Source: a candidate division TA06 bacterium (lineage in GTDB: Bacteria; Edwardsbacteria; AC1; EtOH8). Taken from it: a stretch of DNA of 64,000 bases. The stretch's first letter is position 1; the number at the start of each line of letters is the position of its first letter. Location of the stretch: assembly GCA_016235665.1 (NCBI GenBank), contig JACRJI010000014.1, forward strand, positions 83,544-147,543, given 5' to 3'. This document shows positions 1-10,600 of this stretch, piece after piece. The translations under genes were made by a program, and so were the position numbers. The notes below the pieces were generated by a model. The model searched no databases. It was not told the origin of the DNA and saw nothing but the letters and a program-made list of their open reading frames with translations.

Positions 1-1154
1 CGGGTCAGGCGGGCCAGCTCCACCTCCTTGGGCGGGATGGCTTTCAGTTTTTCCAGATAATCATTCACCACCCTCTGTTGAGCCAATTCTTTGGCTTTGT
101 ATGTCTCTATCTCCACCTGAAGGTCCAGGATCTTTACTACCAGGTCCTCGGAAAATAAGATCGGATCAATTCCGCCGTTATCCTGGGCCACTATCTTGGA
201 TATCTCCTCCTTCAGCCGGGATTTGGTGTTTTCAATTTTCTTGCCCAGTTCCTTCATCTTGGGATGATCCCCCGGAAAACCCTGGGAGGTCATGGTAGCC
301 ATCTGGGTCTGGAGGGTCAGGAGATCCTGGCGCAGACCGGAGGCCAATGGCGAAGAGACCTGGGAAACGTTCTCCAGCATGTTCTTTTTCTGGAAGTCCA
401 ATTGGTCCTGCAGGTAGATCAGCCGCTTTTCGGCCGATTCCCGCTCTACCCGGGTCAGGTTATACTGGGATTCAAAGCCGGTCAGTTTGTCGATCAGGAA
501 TTTTGATTCTTCGGAAAGCGAAATCACTTGGTTGGTTTGCTTAAACAATCGCAATTGGTTTTCTTCGGAAAAGAGTCTTTTTTCAATTACCGGAAGCTGT
601 ACTTCCAAAAAGCGGCGGATCTCCGTGAACTCGCCCCGGCTATAACTTAAGTTCCGGGAGATGAAGGCCTGTCCTACTGTATTGGCAATGGCCGCCGCCT
701 GGGTCGGGCCGTTGCTGCTGGCCACGACTGTGATAACGTCTGATGTGCGGGAAGAAAGCACGGCGGTGGAAAACATGATGGTTTCGGTCAGCAGGGTATC
801 GGCAATGAAACCCAACTCCCTGGCATCGGGCCTGGCTTTCAGTATCATGGCGGCTTCTCCGGCCAGGCTGCGGCTGCGGATGATCTCCACCTGGTTATTG
901 ATCATGTTGCGGCTTTGTTCTGTCTCCATCATCATACCCAAAATGGGCTTATTGTCCCGCTGGACCAAAAGGCTGATGTTGGCTTCGTAGATATTTGGCT
1001 GTCTAGCCGAAAATATGATTGAGGAAACCAACACCGGAAGGAAGGCCCCCAGCACTATCCAGCGGCGGCGCATAATTACCCGTATCAGGTCCTGAAGGCC
1101 GGGCTGTGATGATTCTGTTGAAGTTAGTTTTCCCTGGGTAAATTCGTTTTTCAT
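1..1154 (-). CDS. Wzz/GumC-type polysaccharide chain-length determinant (partial)
   Basis: The gene runs off the left edge; about 384 N-terminal residues are visible. It reads MKNEFTQGKLTSTES at the start, has a basic RRR stretch followed by an inner-membrane segment (about residues 28-47, WIVLGAFLPVLVSSIIF), then a periplasmic region rich in predicted coiled coil (heptad-like segments around residues 190-350). This is the layout of Wzz/GumC polysaccharide co-polymerases, which set chain length and pass polymer to the outer-membrane exporter. The start at 1154 follows a GAGG Shine-Dalgarno that overlaps the end of the upstream SLBB gene, 6 bases away, so the two are co-transcribed. Whether a C-terminal BY-kinase is fused cannot be seen because the 3' part lies outside the window. 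Family assignment is confident; the polymer made is unknown. Confidence 0.82.
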   Translation of the reverse strand, partial: MKNEFTQGKLTSTESSQPGLQDLIRVIMRRRWIVLGAFLPVLVSSIIFSARQPNIYEANISLLVQRDNKPILGMMMETEQSRNMINNQVEIIRSRSLAGEAAMILKARPDARELGFIADTLLTETIMFSTAVLSSRTSDVITVVASSNGPTQAAAIANTVGQAFISRNLSYSRGEFTEIRRFLEVQLPVIEKRLFSEENQLRLFKQTNQVISLSEESKFLIDKLTGFESQYNLTRVERESAEKRLIYLQDQLDFQKKNMLENVSQVSSPLASGLRQDLLTLQTQMATMTSQGFPGDHPKMKELGKKIENTKSRLKEEISKIVAQDNGGIDPILFSEDLVVKILDLQVEIETYKAKELAQQRVVNDYLEKLKAIPPKEVELARLT

Positions 1155-1160
1155 TTAATG

Positions 1161-1661
1161 CTACCTCACTCCAGTCACTACCAGATAGGCAGTGATTATT
1201 ACAGCCGCCTGACTTAAAAAGGTGGCCGCCCTAATCATTTTGTGATACAGGGTGGAGGGCACAATCACCACATCGCCCTGTTCCAGCATAGGAACCAGGG
1301 ACCGGTCGGCTTTTCCGGTATATTTGGAAATATTCACTTTTTGGGTTTGTCCGGAACCGAAAGTTCCCCTGACCAGTTTAACCCTGGAAAGGGCGGCATC
1401 TTCGGTGGGGCCGCCGGCATAAGAAATCAGGCCCACCACATCAGTGGTAACCGGAACCCGGTACCGGCCGGGTTTACTTACCTGGCCCCAGATCTGGACC
1501 TCGACCAAAACCTCGCGCTCGTAAATATCGCCGGAGGTGCCGGCCGGGCCCTGTGCTCTCTCCATATAACCGCCGGCTTGGGCAAAGGCCAAACTTGCTC
1601 CGCCGAAAAGCCAACAAGCTATCAGTATTGCCGCCTTAAATTTCAATGTAAAAAATCTCAC
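1161..1661 (-). CDS. SLBB-domain polysaccharide export-type protein
   Basis: A 166-residue protein with a signal peptide (first 28 residues, ending ASLAFAQA) and one SLBB-like domain at about 50-140, recognisable from VEVQIWGQVSKPGRYRVP and the following LISYAGGPTEDAALSRVKLVRG. It ends with a hydrophobic segment (about 145-163) that could anchor it. Wza-family outer-membrane exporters carry a Poly_export domain plus SLBB domains; here the Poly_export part is missing, so this is a short SLBB-only relative and may be an accessory periplasmic ring or lid component. It sits directly upstream of the Wzz-like gene in the same operon. The function in polysaccharide export is inferred from this pairing. 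Confidence 0.75.
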   Translation of the reverse strand: MRFFTLKFKAAILIACWLFGGASLAFAQAGGYMERAQGPAGTSGDIYEREVLVEVQIWGQVSKPGRYRVPVTTDVVGLISYAGGPTEDAALSRVKLVRGTFGSGQTQKVNISKYTGKADRSLVPMLEQGDVVIVPSTLYHKMIRAATFLSQAAVIITAYLVVTGVR

Positions 1662-1788
1662 CGCCCAAAGTCTCCTTAATAGTAGCGTTGAATTGTTGCA
1701 AACCCTTTTCGGGCAAACAGGTTATAACCAAATAAAATTAACACATTTCAAGGGCAAAGTCAACAACTAAAACATATTTTTTAAAATA

Positions 1789-1821
1789 AAAAAGCCTCTC
1801 CGTAAAATAGGGGGAGGCTTT
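1789..1821 (-). terminator. Rho-independent terminator of the lipocalin gene
   Basis: Read on the minus strand, AAAGCCTCCCCC, a short ATTTTAC-type loop and GAGAGGCTTT form a stem followed by TTTTATTTT. It lies about 50 bases beyond the lipocalin stop codon and ends that transcript before the polysaccharide genes. Confidence 0.75.
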
Positions 1822-1871
1822 AAAGCAAAATCTTGGAGACAAAGGTACTACCGGTCCATTTTATCCTAAAT

Positions 1872-2396
1872 TCAGTATGTTTTTTGGGGAGTCTTTTTAA
1901 GGTTAGAGAGGTCATAACCATGGACCTCCTGCAGCCGCCTCAAAAGATCCCCATACAAGCCCTCATCCATCTTCGGGGTCCGGCAGAGGATCCACAGATA
2001 ATTGCGGTTTGGGTGGCCCACCACGGCATACTGGTATCCAACGGAGTCTAACTCTATTATCCAATAAGAACCGGAGAAGGGCCAGAAGAACTGAACCTTA
2101 AGCTTGGCGTTGGTCTCTTTGTCAACCACCCAGGCCTTGCCGTGGACCGATTTGTACTTGCCGTTCAGGGAATCCTTGTAGCATTGGTTGAGTACGTCTA
2201 TCTTTCCGTCCGGCCGCAGGCTGTAAGTGGCGGTAACACCGGTGCAGCCCTTCTGGAAACGCTGGGGGATTGTGGCGATCTCGTACCAGGTTCCCAGGTA
2301 GCGGTTCAGGTCAACTTTGGGAACGGTCTGAAGAGGAGGTAATTCAGCCACAACCTGCCCTGCCGTAAGCAGTAAAAGCAAAGGTATGAGATACAT
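1872..2396 (-). CDS. Lipocalin, Blc-type outer-membrane/periplasmic
   Basis: A 174-residue lipocalin. A short signal peptide (MYLIPLLLLLTAGQVVA) precedes the family signature DLNRYLGTWYEIATIPQRFQ (about residues 29-48). Further conserved pieces are VTATYSLRPDGKIDVLNQC, the WPFSGSYWIIELD strand and the C-terminal YAVVGHPNRNYLWILCRTP segment, all typical of bacterial Blc lipocalins that bind fatty acids or lysophospholipids and help membrane repair. In E. coli Blc is a lipoprotein; here no lipobox Cys follows the signal peptide, so it is likely soluble in the periplasm. It is a single-gene unit with its own downstream terminator. Start chosen as the first ATG with a plausible signal peptide. 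Confidence 0.9.
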   Translation of the reverse strand: MYLIPLLLLLTAGQVVAELPPLQTVPKVDLNRYLGTWYEIATIPQRFQKGCTGVTATYSLRPDGKIDVLNQCYKDSLNGKYKSVHGKAWVVDKETNAKLKVQFFWPFSGSYWIIELDSVGYQYAVVGHPNRNYLWILCRTPKMDEGLYGDLLRRLQEVHGYDLSNLKKTPQKTY

Positions 2397-2433
2397 TTTA
2401 CTCCTTTCCTATCTCCTAATGGTTGACAATTTT

Positions 2434-2881
2434 TTATTGGTGTTTACTGCGAGTCGGCGAAGATTTACGTTGGGCGGAAGGTCCGCAATCACTGATATCT
2501 TTTATAATTTCCTCTAAACTGCGCACCCGTTATACCGCCGGATGGTAATAAAAGACAGATTGATCTGTTTTTTCCCCCAGCACATAAATCAGAGGTTGTC
2601 CCTTTTCCAGAAAAGACGAGATGGCCGCCCCCAGCTCAACGTATTTGGCCCGGCCATCCACCGGCATGGAGAGGATAATGAATACGTCGCAATTCCGTAT
2701 GCCTTTCATATCCATGACAGCAATTCCCCGTTTTTTTTTGGATCTTTATTCCTGTCCGGGATTGATGTAATGGGGCCTTTCGTCCAGTCGACGGTGATCC
2801 CGTGCCTAAATTTCCGCAGCGCTCTAAAGATTTCTTTCACTTGTTTTTCTGGCGGACATAGGCAGCGACATAGAATTTCAT
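2434..2881 (-). pseudogene. Decayed nucleoside 2-deoxyribosyltransferase-like gene
   Basis: Reading the minus strand through three lesions gives a coherent alpha/beta protein: MKFYVAAYVRQK, then (after a stop within AAAAACAAGTGA) QVKEIFRALRKFRHGITVDW, then (after a shift at a run of nine A at about 2731-2739) MDMKGIRNCDVFIILSMP, ending at HPAV with an in-frame TAA beyond which RVRSLEEIIKDI continues. The FYVAAYV start, the IRNCDVFIIL strand and the GAAISSFLEKGQPLIYVLG segment resemble the nucleoside 2-deoxyribosyltransferase/nucleotide-processing fold. Two lesions sit at or near poly-A runs, so assembly error is possible for those, but the third (TAA) is not in a homopolymer. It starts 5 bases after the transketolase stop and was probably co-transcribed with it. 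Confidence 0.6.
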
Positions 2882-2885
2882 TGGT

Positions 2886-4886
2886 TTACTTCTCGATAAA
2901 TGCTGTTATCTTTTTAGCCACCTGCTCCGGCGTAAAGCCGAATTCTTTAGCCAGAACCTTGTCCGGGGCGCTGGCCCCGAAATGCTCGATGCCTATGAAC
3001 AGACCGTCCTGGCCGATCACCTGACGCCACAAGGCGCCGCGGCCGGCCTCCAGCGCCACTTTTAAGGAGCCGTGGGGAACGATGGTTTTCCGGTATTCTT
3101 CGCTCTGCTCCAAAAACAGCTCCAGGCAGGGGACCGAGACCACCGAGATCTCTAATCCCTGGGAAGCCAGCAGTTTGGCGGATTCCACCGCCAGGGCAAC
3201 TTCCGAACCGCTGGCCATCAGCGTTACCTTGCGGCCCTGGCCGTAAACATGCAGATTATATGCGCCCCGGAGAACGTTGTTGGGCTTAAAACATTCAGAA
3301 CGTTCCAGCGCCGGCAGTTTTTGCCGGGTCAGGATCATGGCAGTCGGCCCATCCTTTTTCTGCAGGGCCAGAGCCCAGGCGGCGGCGGTCTCCTGGGCAT
3401 CGGCCGGCCGGATGACCCGCAGGTTGGGTATCAGTCTTAAAGCTGAAACATGTTCGATCGGCTGGTGGGTGGGTCCGTCCTCGCCCACATAAAAAGAGTC
3501 GTGGGTGAAGATGTAAACCGCCGGCAGTTTCATCAGAGCCGAAAGGCGGATGGCCGGGCGGCAGTAATCCGAGAACACCAGAAAGGTGGAGCCGAAGGGG
3601 ACGAAAAACCCGTAGAGGGACATGCCGTTCATCATGGCCCCCATGGCGTGTTCCCGGATGCCGAAATGGATGTTGCGGCCGCTGAAATCCTCCGCCGAAA
3701 CATGGGCCGAGCCCTTGATGTCTGAATTGGTGGAGCCGGCCAGGTCGGCCGAGCCGCCCGCCAACGAAGGAATGATCCCGGCTATCTTCTGGATCATATC
3801 TCCGGAAAGGCTACGGGTGGCTGCCGGTTCGTTTTTAATGGCGGAGGACAAAATGCCGTAAATGTCTGCGGGGATCTCTTTTTTCTCCAGCCTGTCCCAC
3901 AGGCCGGCCTTTTCCTGGTTCTGCAGTCTCCAGACGGCCAGGTCCTTCTGCCACTTGTTATATTCCCGTTTGTTCCGGGATATCTTCTTTTGGCAGACCG
4001 ATCTTACTTCTTCCGGGATGTAAAATGCCTGGTTGGGCCACCCTAAATTTCTACGGGTGGCGGCCACCTCTTCCTTTCCCAGCGGCGAGCCGTGGGCCGC
4101 CGACAGATCATGTTTATTGGGGCTGCCCTGGGCGATGTGGGTCCGGGCCAGGATCAGCGAGGGCTTGTCCGAAATCTTTTGGGCTTTCTTGATCGCCTTG
4201 TGAACGGTCTGGTGATCATGGCCGTCGATGCTTTGGGTGTGCCAACCCAGAGCCTTGAACCTGGCTCCCACATCCTCGGAAAAGCTCACATCAGTCCGGC
4301 CGTCAATGGTGATGCGGTTGTCGTCATATATGTAAATGATGTTGCCCAGTTTCAAATGCCCGGCCAGCGAGGCTGCTTCGGAAGATATGCCTTCCATCAG
4401 GTCTCCGTCCGAGACTAAAGCGTAAATGTAATGATCCAGGATTTTCTTCCGGTCAAGCCCCAGCCGGGCGGTAGCCATCTTCTGGGCCAGGGCCATGCCC
4501 ACCCCGTTGGCAAACCCCTGACCCAGCGGGCCGGTTGTCACCTCCACTCCCGGGGTGTGCCCGGCTTCGGGATGGCCCGGGGTCAAGCTTCCCCATTGGC
4601 GGAAATTCTTAAGTTCTTCCAATGAGACATCATATCCGAAAAGGTGTAGCAGCCCGTACAGCAGGGCCGAGCCGTGTCCGGCCGACAGGATGAAGCGGTC
4701 CCGCCCCGGCCATTTGGGGTCTTTTGGGTTGAACTGCAAAAAATCGTGCCACAGCACAAAGGCAAAATCAGCCGCACCCATCGGAAGTCCGGGATGGCCG
4801 GAATTGGCCTGCTCCACCGCGTCCACCGCCAGCATGCGCAAAGTATCGGCGGCTTTTTGATATTGCTGGTTGGTTAGCTTGCTCAT
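2886..4886 (-). CDS. tkt: Transketolase
   Basis: A 666-residue thiamine diphosphate enzyme of the non-oxidative pentose phosphate pathway that moves two-carbon units between sugar phosphates. Visible signatures: the N-terminal [38 protein letters not shown], the cofactor motif [19 protein letters not shown] continuing to YDDN, the catalytic-Glu region [15 protein letters not shown], and [18 protein letters not shown] in the pyrimidine domain. Length and full domain set match a functional enzyme. An upstream in-frame ATG at 4940 would add 18 atypical residues; the start [10 protein letters not shown] at 4886 fits the family better. No strong Shine-Dalgarno precedes it. Confidence 0.95.
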   Translation of the reverse strand: MSKLTNQQYQKAADTLRMLAVDAVEQANSGHPGLPMGAADFAFVLWHDFLQFNPKDPKWPGRDRFILSAGHGSALLYGLLHLFGYDVSLEELKNFRQWGSLTPGHPEAGHTPGVEVTTGPLGQGFANGVGMALAQKMATARLGLDRKKILDHYIYALVSDGDLMEGISSEAASLAGHLKLGNIIYIYDDNRITIDGRTDVSFSEDVGARFKALGWHTQSIDGHDHQTVHKAIKKAQKISDKPSLILARTHIAQGSPNKHDLSAAHGSPLGKEEVAATRRNLGWPNQAFYIPEEVRSVCQKKISRNKREYNKWQKDLAVWRLQNQEKAGLWDRLEKKEIPADIYGILSSAIKNEPAATRSLSGDMIQKIAGIIPSLAGGSADLAGSTNSDIKGSAHVSAEDFSGRNIHFGIREHAMGAMMNGMSLYGFFVPFGSTFLVFSDYCRPAIRLSALMKLPAVYIFTHDSFYVGEDGPTHQPIEHVSALRLIPNLRVIRPADAQETAAAWALALQKKDGPTAMILTRQKLPALERSECFKPNNVLRGAYNLHVYGQGRKVTLMASGSEVALAVESAKLLASQGLEISVVSVPCLELFLEQSEEYRKTIVPHGSLKVALEAGRGALWRQVIGQDGLFIGIEHFGASAPDKVLAKEFGFTPEQVAKKITAFIEK

Positions 4887-4955
4887 ACGATAAATATTGT
4901 TGATATGGTTTGTTTGTTTTTTGCCTACACAGAACACCACGTTCTAAGCCCGCGG

Positions 4956-5063
4956 ATGAATGCGATAGTAAAAGATGCTTCCATCTACGCTAATGCTACG
5001 GTGGACAGGTCGGCTGAAGTTGCTGATCACACTGTTTGGATAGCCGCGTTCTGGGCGGGGTAA
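4956..5063 (+). pseudogene. Possible hexapeptide-repeat acyltransferase remnant
   Basis: A 35-codon reading frame in the gap between transketolase and the sigma-54 regulator encodes MNAIVKDASIYANATVDRSA followed by EVADHTVWIAAFWAG. The spacing of hydrophobic and small residues (AIVKDA-SIYANA-TVDRSA-EVADHT) matches the left-handed beta-helix hexapeptide repeat of acetyltransferases. It stops abruptly and has no recognisable continuation, so it looks like a decayed 5' fragment. It could also be a chance frame; the repeat pattern is the only support. Confidence 0.35.
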
Positions 5064-5191
5064 TCTATGGCATTTTTTGCGGGCTCCATAATCATATCAT
5101 TTTTATTACGGATTTTGCAAACAAAAAGAATTTTATCCGGAAAACAATTATGAAAGGATACGGGCCATAAATTTTATGGATACCCACCCCC

Positions 5192-5220
5192 TTGACAATC
5201 ATATATATCGCTGTTATCAT
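5192..5220 (+). promoter_or_regulatory. Sigma-70-type promoter of the GAF/AAA+ regulator
   Basis: TTGACA at 5192-5197 and TATCAT at 5215-5220 are separated by exactly 17 bases, 36 bases before the ATG of the sigma-54 activator. The rest of the 370-base gap (4887-5256) holds only the acyltransferase-like remnant. Confidence 0.7.
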
Positions 5221-5256
5221 TGGGTAAGAAAATATTAAAAAAAGGATATAAATCCC

Positions 5257-6771
5257 ATGAACGACCAAAAATCCCGCCAGGAGCTTGAGTTTTTGCTGTC
5301 CTTCAGCAAATCTCTTTCTTCCACCCTGGATCAAAGCCAGCTGCTGGACATCATTATCGAATCGGCCAAAACGCTGACTGTGGCCGAGGCCAGCTCGCTT
5401 CTACTGCTGGACCGGGCCACCCAGAACCTGCATTTTGCCCATGCCACCGGGGAAGTTTCGGAGGAACTGAAAAAACTTTCCATCCCCATGGGTCAGGGCA
5501 TCGCCGGGTGGGTGGCCCGGGAACAAAAACCCCAGATCGTGAATCAAGCCGAGCAGGACGAAAGATGGTACAAGGGCATAGACGAGAAGACCAAGTTTAC
5601 CACCAAATCTTTGTTGTGTGTGCCTTTGCTTTCCAATGGCCAGACCATCGGCGTTATAGAGGTGTTGAATAAAAAGGACGGTCAGCAGTTTGACCAGCAG
5701 GACCAGGAACTGCTTTTGAAGTTCGCCGACCTGGCGGCCCAGGTGCTGGAGAATGCCGATAAATACAGCCGGTTGAAGGATGAGAACGTCCAGCTGCGCG
5801 ACGAGTTGGCCAGCCGCTACACCATTACCGGCAAAAGTCAAGCGGTGGAAGAGGTGCTGGGGCTGGCCCGCAAGGTGGCCTCCGGCAACACCACGGTGCT
5901 GCTGCAAGGCGAGAACGGCACCGGCAAGGAACTGCTGGCCCGTTTCATCCATTACCAAAGCCCCAGGGCCGATAAGGCCTTTGTGGCCGTCAACAGCGCC
6001 GCCATCCCGGTGGAATTGCTGGAATCCGAGCTGTTCGGACACGAGAAGGGCGCTTTTACCGGGGCCGGCTGCCGGCGCAAGGGACGGTTTGAAATGGCGG
6101 CCGGAGGCACCATCTTCCTGGACGAAGTGGGGGACCTGCCCCAGGCCATCCAAGCCAAGATCCTGAGGGTTTTGCAGGAAAGGGAATTCGAGCGTCTGGG
6201 CAGCAGCGAAACGATAAAAGTAGATGTCAGGATCATCGCCGCCACCAACAAGGATCTGCTGCAGCTGGTAAAAGCCGGGTTGTTCCGTGAGGATCTGTAT
6301 TATCGCTTAAATGTGTTCCAGATATTCCTGCCGCCGCTGCGCCAACGGGCGGAAGATATACCGGTTCTATCCCGGCATTTTTTGGAGCACTTTGGCCGGG
6401 AAACAAAAAAGCAGGTGCGGGGATTTACCGAGGAGGCCGCCCAGGCCATGCAGAACTATTCCTGGCCTGGAAATATCCGGGAGCTGCAGAATGCTGTGGA
6501 AAGGGCGGTGGTGCTTAGTTCCGGACAAACCATAACCCTGCAGAACCTGCCCCGGCTGGTGGACGATTCTTCCACCAGGGATGGCATCCCGCCCACCATG
6601 ACCTGGGACGGCGCCCAGGATGTGTTTAAGCGGGAATACATGATAAAAGCGCTGGAAGCCAATGGTTGGAACCAAAGGAAAACGGCAAAGGTTTTAGACA
6701 TTCAGCCATCGTATCTTTCCCGGTTGTTGAGGGAACTTAATATCATCCGGCCCCGAAACAGGGAGTCATGA
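5257..6771 (+). CDS. Sigma-54-dependent activator, GAF-AAA+-Fis
   Basis: A 504-residue bacterial enhancer-binding protein. An N-terminal GAF sensory domain (about 15-165) is followed by a short linker coil (165-185), an AAA+ domain (about 190-420) and a C-terminal Fis-type helix-turn-helix (about 455-500, [20 protein letters not shown]). The AAA+ domain has Walker A GENGTGKE (218-225), the sigma-54-contacting GAFTGA loop (265-270) and Walker [12 protein letters not shown]. With no receiver domain, it should respond to a small ligand or redox signal through GAF rather than phosphorylation. The next transcription unit (7229-11253) begins with a sigma-54-type promoter, making it the likely target. 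The family is certain; ligand and target are inferred. Confidence 0.93.
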   Translation: MNDQKSRQELEFLLSFSKSLSSTLDQSQLLDIIIESAKTLTVAEASSLLLLDRATQNLHFAHATGEVSEELKKLSIPMGQGIAGWVAREQKPQIVNQAEQDERWYKGIDEKTKFTTKSLLCVPLLSNGQTIGVIEVLNKKDGQQFDQQDQELLLKFADLAAQVLENADKYSRLKDENVQLRDELASRYTITGKSQAVEEVLGLARKVASGNTTVLLQGENGTGKELLARFIHYQSPRADKAFVAVNSAAIPVELLESELFGHEKGAFTGAGCRRKGRFEMAAGGTIFLDEVGDLPQAIQAKILRVLQEREFERLGSSETIKVDVRIIAATNKDLLQLVKAGLFREDLYYRLNVFQIFLPPLRQRAEDIPVLSRHFLEHFGRETKKQVRGFTEEAAQAMQNYSWPGNIRELQNAVERAVVLSSGQTITLQNLPRLVDDSSTRDGIPPTMTWDGAQDVFKREYMIKALEANGWNQRKTAKVLDIQPSYLSRLLRELNIIRPRNRES

Positions 6772-6800
6772 GACGGATTATTAACAGATTCTCTTCGACC

Positions 6801-6840
6801 CGCACAAAAGGCCTTAACTTTGGTTAAGGCCTTTTGTGCG
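6801..6840. terminator. Bidirectional-looking 18-bp terminator hairpin
   Basis: CGCACAAAAGGCCTTAAC and GTTAAGGCCTTTTGTGCG form a perfect 18-bp stem around a TTTG loop, 30 bases after the regulator stop codon. The symmetrical A/T-rich section inside the stem suits termination of the regulator transcript. Confidence 0.8.
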
Positions 6841-6915
6841 CAAGGAATCGCCCAAAGATGTAAAATTTACAGCTTATTATAACTATTTGAAAGATATGAT
6901 ATTGAATGAACAGGA

Positions 6916-6930
6916 GTGTAAATATTACAC
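6916..6930. promoter_or_regulatory. Candidate enhancer (UAS) palindrome GTGTAA-ATA-TTACAC
   Basis: A perfect 6-bp inverted repeat with a 3-base centre lies about 255 bases upstream of the sigma-54 promoter at 7185. Its position and symmetry suit binding by the dimeric Fis-type domain of an enhancer-binding protein, with an AT-rich, bendable stretch between it and the promoter. Binding by the neighbouring activator is inference. Confidence 0.45.
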
Positions 6931-7184
6931 TTCCATACGTTGTTTGATGATAATAACCATGAGGCTAACTTATTGATAATAAAATAGATAGGAAATATCA
7001 GGATAAAATAAATAAAAGGTACGAAAAATGCATTATAAAAATAAATTGTGCAAAGACAATATGGAGATAAACAGTATATTTTTTTATTGACATTATATAT
7101 AAATACAACCATTTTACGAAAAATTTAAAATCAATAAATAGCATAAATCAAGTTATTGCATGGCGATATAAAATAATATGCAAG

Positions 7185-7201
7185 TTGGCATAGTACTTGC
7201 A
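7185..7201 (+). promoter_or_regulatory. Sigma-54 (-24/-12) promoter
   Basis: TTGGCATAGTACTTGCA has the invariant GG (7187-7188) and GC (7199-7200) separated by exactly 10 bases, with the flanking TTGGCA and TTGCA of the RpoN consensus. It lies 27 bases before the ATG at 7229, giving a predicted leader of roughly 17 bases. A sigma-54 activator gene is immediately upstream. Confidence 0.82.
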
Positions 7202-7228
7202 ATACATAGTATTTCATAAAATACAACT

Positions 7229-7609
7229 ATGCACAATATTAATGAAAATAAAGACTTAGGATCGTTCATTGAGCGATCGATACACAGCTTTACTGCGCTG
7301 GACATTGTATTGCATTATGCCCGCCAACCCAACTCCCAGGAGACACCTAAAACCATTTCTAGGTTGTTGGGCAAAAGTCAGGAGGAGATAACATGCTGTT
7401 TAGACCATTTTGTTGAACATAAAATACTGCAGCGGGTAAAAAAGAAAGGCGAGAACTGGTATCTGCCCAGTGCGGATGTAAAAAAAACAGAGATACTCCA
7501 ACTGCTTAAACAGTGCCTGGACGACAAGGATAAAAGAATTAAACTGCTCTCGGTGGCTTTGGCTGCCATCAGGGAAAAAACCCCCGGTAAAAGGAGAAAA
7601 ACCACATGA
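7229..7609 (+). CDS. Winged-helix-like small protein
   Basis: A 126-residue protein with no signal peptide or membrane segment. Residues about 20-85 have the alternation expected of a winged helix: FTALDIVLHYARQPNSQETP, then KTISRLLGKSQEEITCCLDH as a likely recognition helix pair, and ILQRVKKKGENWYLPS as the wing. The C-terminus is basic (TPGKRRKTT). It is the first gene behind the sigma-54 promoter, and its stop codon overlaps the ATG of the secreted protein (ATGA at 7606-7609), so translation is coupled. It may regulate or monitor the exported protein; no named family was recognised. Confidence 0.65.
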   Translation: MHNINENKDLGSFIERSIHSFTALDIVLHYARQPNSQETPKTISRLLGKSQEEITCCLDHFVEHKILQRVKKKGENWYLPSADVKKTEILQLLKQCLDDKDKRIKLLSVALAAIREKTPGKRRKTT

Positions 7610-10600
7610 AAAAAATTGTTGGTCTATTGTTTGCGTTAATGGCCCTGGTTTCTTCAGCCATGGCTGCCTCGGACACAGTCAAAATATTTTTGTGGGATAA
7701 CGATGCCGGTGAGACCGCCCAAAAATCCCCGGCCGCAGTGATGGACGAGAACTACTGCTCCCGGTATGTATGGGCCGACAGCCGGGACGGTAATTTCAAC
7801 ATCTACGGCCGGATCTGGGAACGGAACCCGGAAGCGGCTACCGGCGCTTTTCTAGTCAACCGGATCCGGGTGGACGAGCATACCCAGGAACAGCCCGATG
7901 TGGCAGGGACCGTGGGCGATTTTTTCTTCGTGGTCTGGCAGGACTCTGTGATGAAATCCGGGGAATTATGGCAGTTGTATGGTCGTAAGCTTGACAAGAC
8001 CGGGCACCCGACGACCGACGAGATTCCGGTGTTGGAGGTGCCCAACAAGGGAAATGCCAAATACCCCAAGATCGCTGTCAACAAAAGGACCCAGGACTTC
8101 GTGGTGGTCTGGCAGGACGATAGGGAAGGACAAATTGACATCTGGGGCAGGCTCTTCAACTATAAGTTCGAACCGCAATCGCCAGACATCAAGATCAACG
8201 AGGACGGGCTCAAGGTCAGCCACATATTGCCTGTGGTCAGCTTTACAGATGAAGGCATAGCCATTGCCTGGCAGGACAACCGGGACGGCCTTTCCAAAGC
8301 GGACATTTACATGCGTTATTTCAAGCCCGACCTTTCCCCCCTGACTCCCAGCGCCATGGTCAACGACGACGTCGAAACCTGGCACTACACTCCGGCCATC
8401 GCCGCCTCGGACTCGGGTTTTTTCACCATCGTCTGGCTGAATTTCAGCAAAAGCGTCAAAGGCGACATTTATGCCCAGCGCTATGCTCCCGATGCCAAGA
8501 AAATAAATCAGAATCTTGCCATCAGCAATATAACCACTACTACTGAAGCCAACAGGATCCCCTCGGTAATCATGGGGATTGATAATGTTTCCTTCTGGAC
8601 CAGCTGGGCGGATTCATCCAGCAGCACAAATTTGTACCAGATACGGGCCAGGTATTTTGACCAGTATGCCCGTCTGGGTGCCACCGTCAAAGTGGTGAAT
8701 GATAACTGGGCATATGGCCAGCGGGCCCCGGATGTCTGCCGGTTCGGCGACTGGTTCTCTGTTGCCTGGCTTGATTCCAGCCGGGCCAATGGCCGGGGGG
8801 ACATCTTTGGTCAATATTTTCTGCTGGACCAGAAGGATGACACCCTGGACAATCAAGGGATTAATTACAATATCAGCAAGGACCTAACTGCGGGACGCAA
8901 GGTATGGTATCACCCCAAGAAAGATTACGACAACCCCGCCACTTCCGGCTGGAACGAGGACCCCATTGCCGAACCGGAATCCTTATACGTTCCTTTGGAT
9001 TCGGCTTATGTCCGGGCTTTGGCCGAGCGAAATATACCAAATCAGAACTTTTTCCAGATCACGGACACGGACACCCTGGAATATACCTGGCGGAAGCAAG
9101 GCAAGCTTAACAGCACCGAGTATGATCTGTGTCTTCTTGATCTGGGCTATGCCGAGGACGGCTCCAGCGCCGGCGCCATAGAAGACGAGCAACAGGACAG
9201 TCTGATAGCCTTTGCTTTGGATACCTTAAAATGTCTTTTGGTAACCGGAAACGATTTCGGCGAGATGTACAATAAGGATTCCATCTTTACTTTCTTCGGA
9301 TCAAAATACGTGGGGCCTGGGAATTCTTCTGATGTGGGAAATATCCAGCAAATTGGAGGCGTTGCCGGGACCTTTACCGAAGGAATGTTATTCGACTATC
9401 CTTACCAGCAGGGGCCCGATAATTCGGTTGATATCATCGATGTGATGGCAGCGGGATCGGGGCTTATCATGGGCAGCGATGATCCCAAAATCAAATGGTC
9501 CTATGGCCGCGGTACTTCGTATGGCGACTACTATAAAGGCGGTAAAGCCTCTCCCCATAAAAACCTCTATCTTACTTTTTCTATTGGTTCATTGAGTAAT
9601 GGGATTTTTCCCAGCACCGCCTCGGAGTTGACCCGCCGTCTTCTGGCTTACCAGGGCTTCAACGTGGAACCTGAACCCATTGTTGACCTGGTGGACTCTG
9701 TTTATACCGGAACCATCGAGGGTTCGGTTGAGCTTTCCTGGACCGCCGTCAGCGATGATGCCCTGACGGAAGCCGCTTCAAAATATTGGCTAAAATACAC
9801 CAAGTACAACGCTTCTGCCGCTGATCTGGGCAAGATGAGCGCAGAGGAAGATTTTATTGATACCGGGATGACCTATTATCAAGCATGGACCCCGGCCGCC
9901 GCAGACGTTCGTGAGAAAAAAATCGTTTATGGGTTTGCTCCAACCGACACCCTGATCTTTGCCTTGAAGGCCGGCGATGAATCCTTGCCTGTCCGGTGGG
10001 GCACCCTGGGCAACGAACCAAGGATCGTGGTCTATGGCGATACGGTTACACCGCACACAGTCCGGCTGGGTTATACTTATGGCGGCGTCAATGATTTCAC
10101 CAAAAGCGAACGGATAGGAATCCGGCTTAGCGACACGTTATTCACAACCTGGGATGCCTCCAATCTTTATCTGGGCTATGGCCGTTGCGATTGGCGCACA
10201 GCAGGCGATCTTTTCATCTATTTTGACACCAGGACAGGAGGTGCAGATTCCACCTGCACGTACAATGCAGGAGATTCCTGCTCCGGGTTTGATCCAGCTT
10301 TCCGGCCGGATTTCTGCCTGATAATTGAGAACGGGACCACCGCGGTCCTGAAAAAAGCCACCGGTAGCAAGACCTGGGTGGATTCCATAGCCGCTTACAG
10401 CACAACTTATCTGTCGCTGGACAGCATCAACAAGTACAATTATCTGGAAGTACAGGTCCCGTTCGCTTATTTGAAATACACGGTTGGAAATGTCTTTAAA
10501 TATCTGGTGGTCTGCAACAACGAAACTAACGAACATTCCTGGAACGCTTTCCCCACCACCAACAACATCGGCAAAGACGCCAAAGCCCCGGTGGCCAAGT

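Noticed and set aside
5401..6153. Long minus-strand reading frame opposite the sigma-54 activator
   Set aside because: It lies wholly inside the convincing GAF/AAA+ gene, has no start signal and no recognisable domain.
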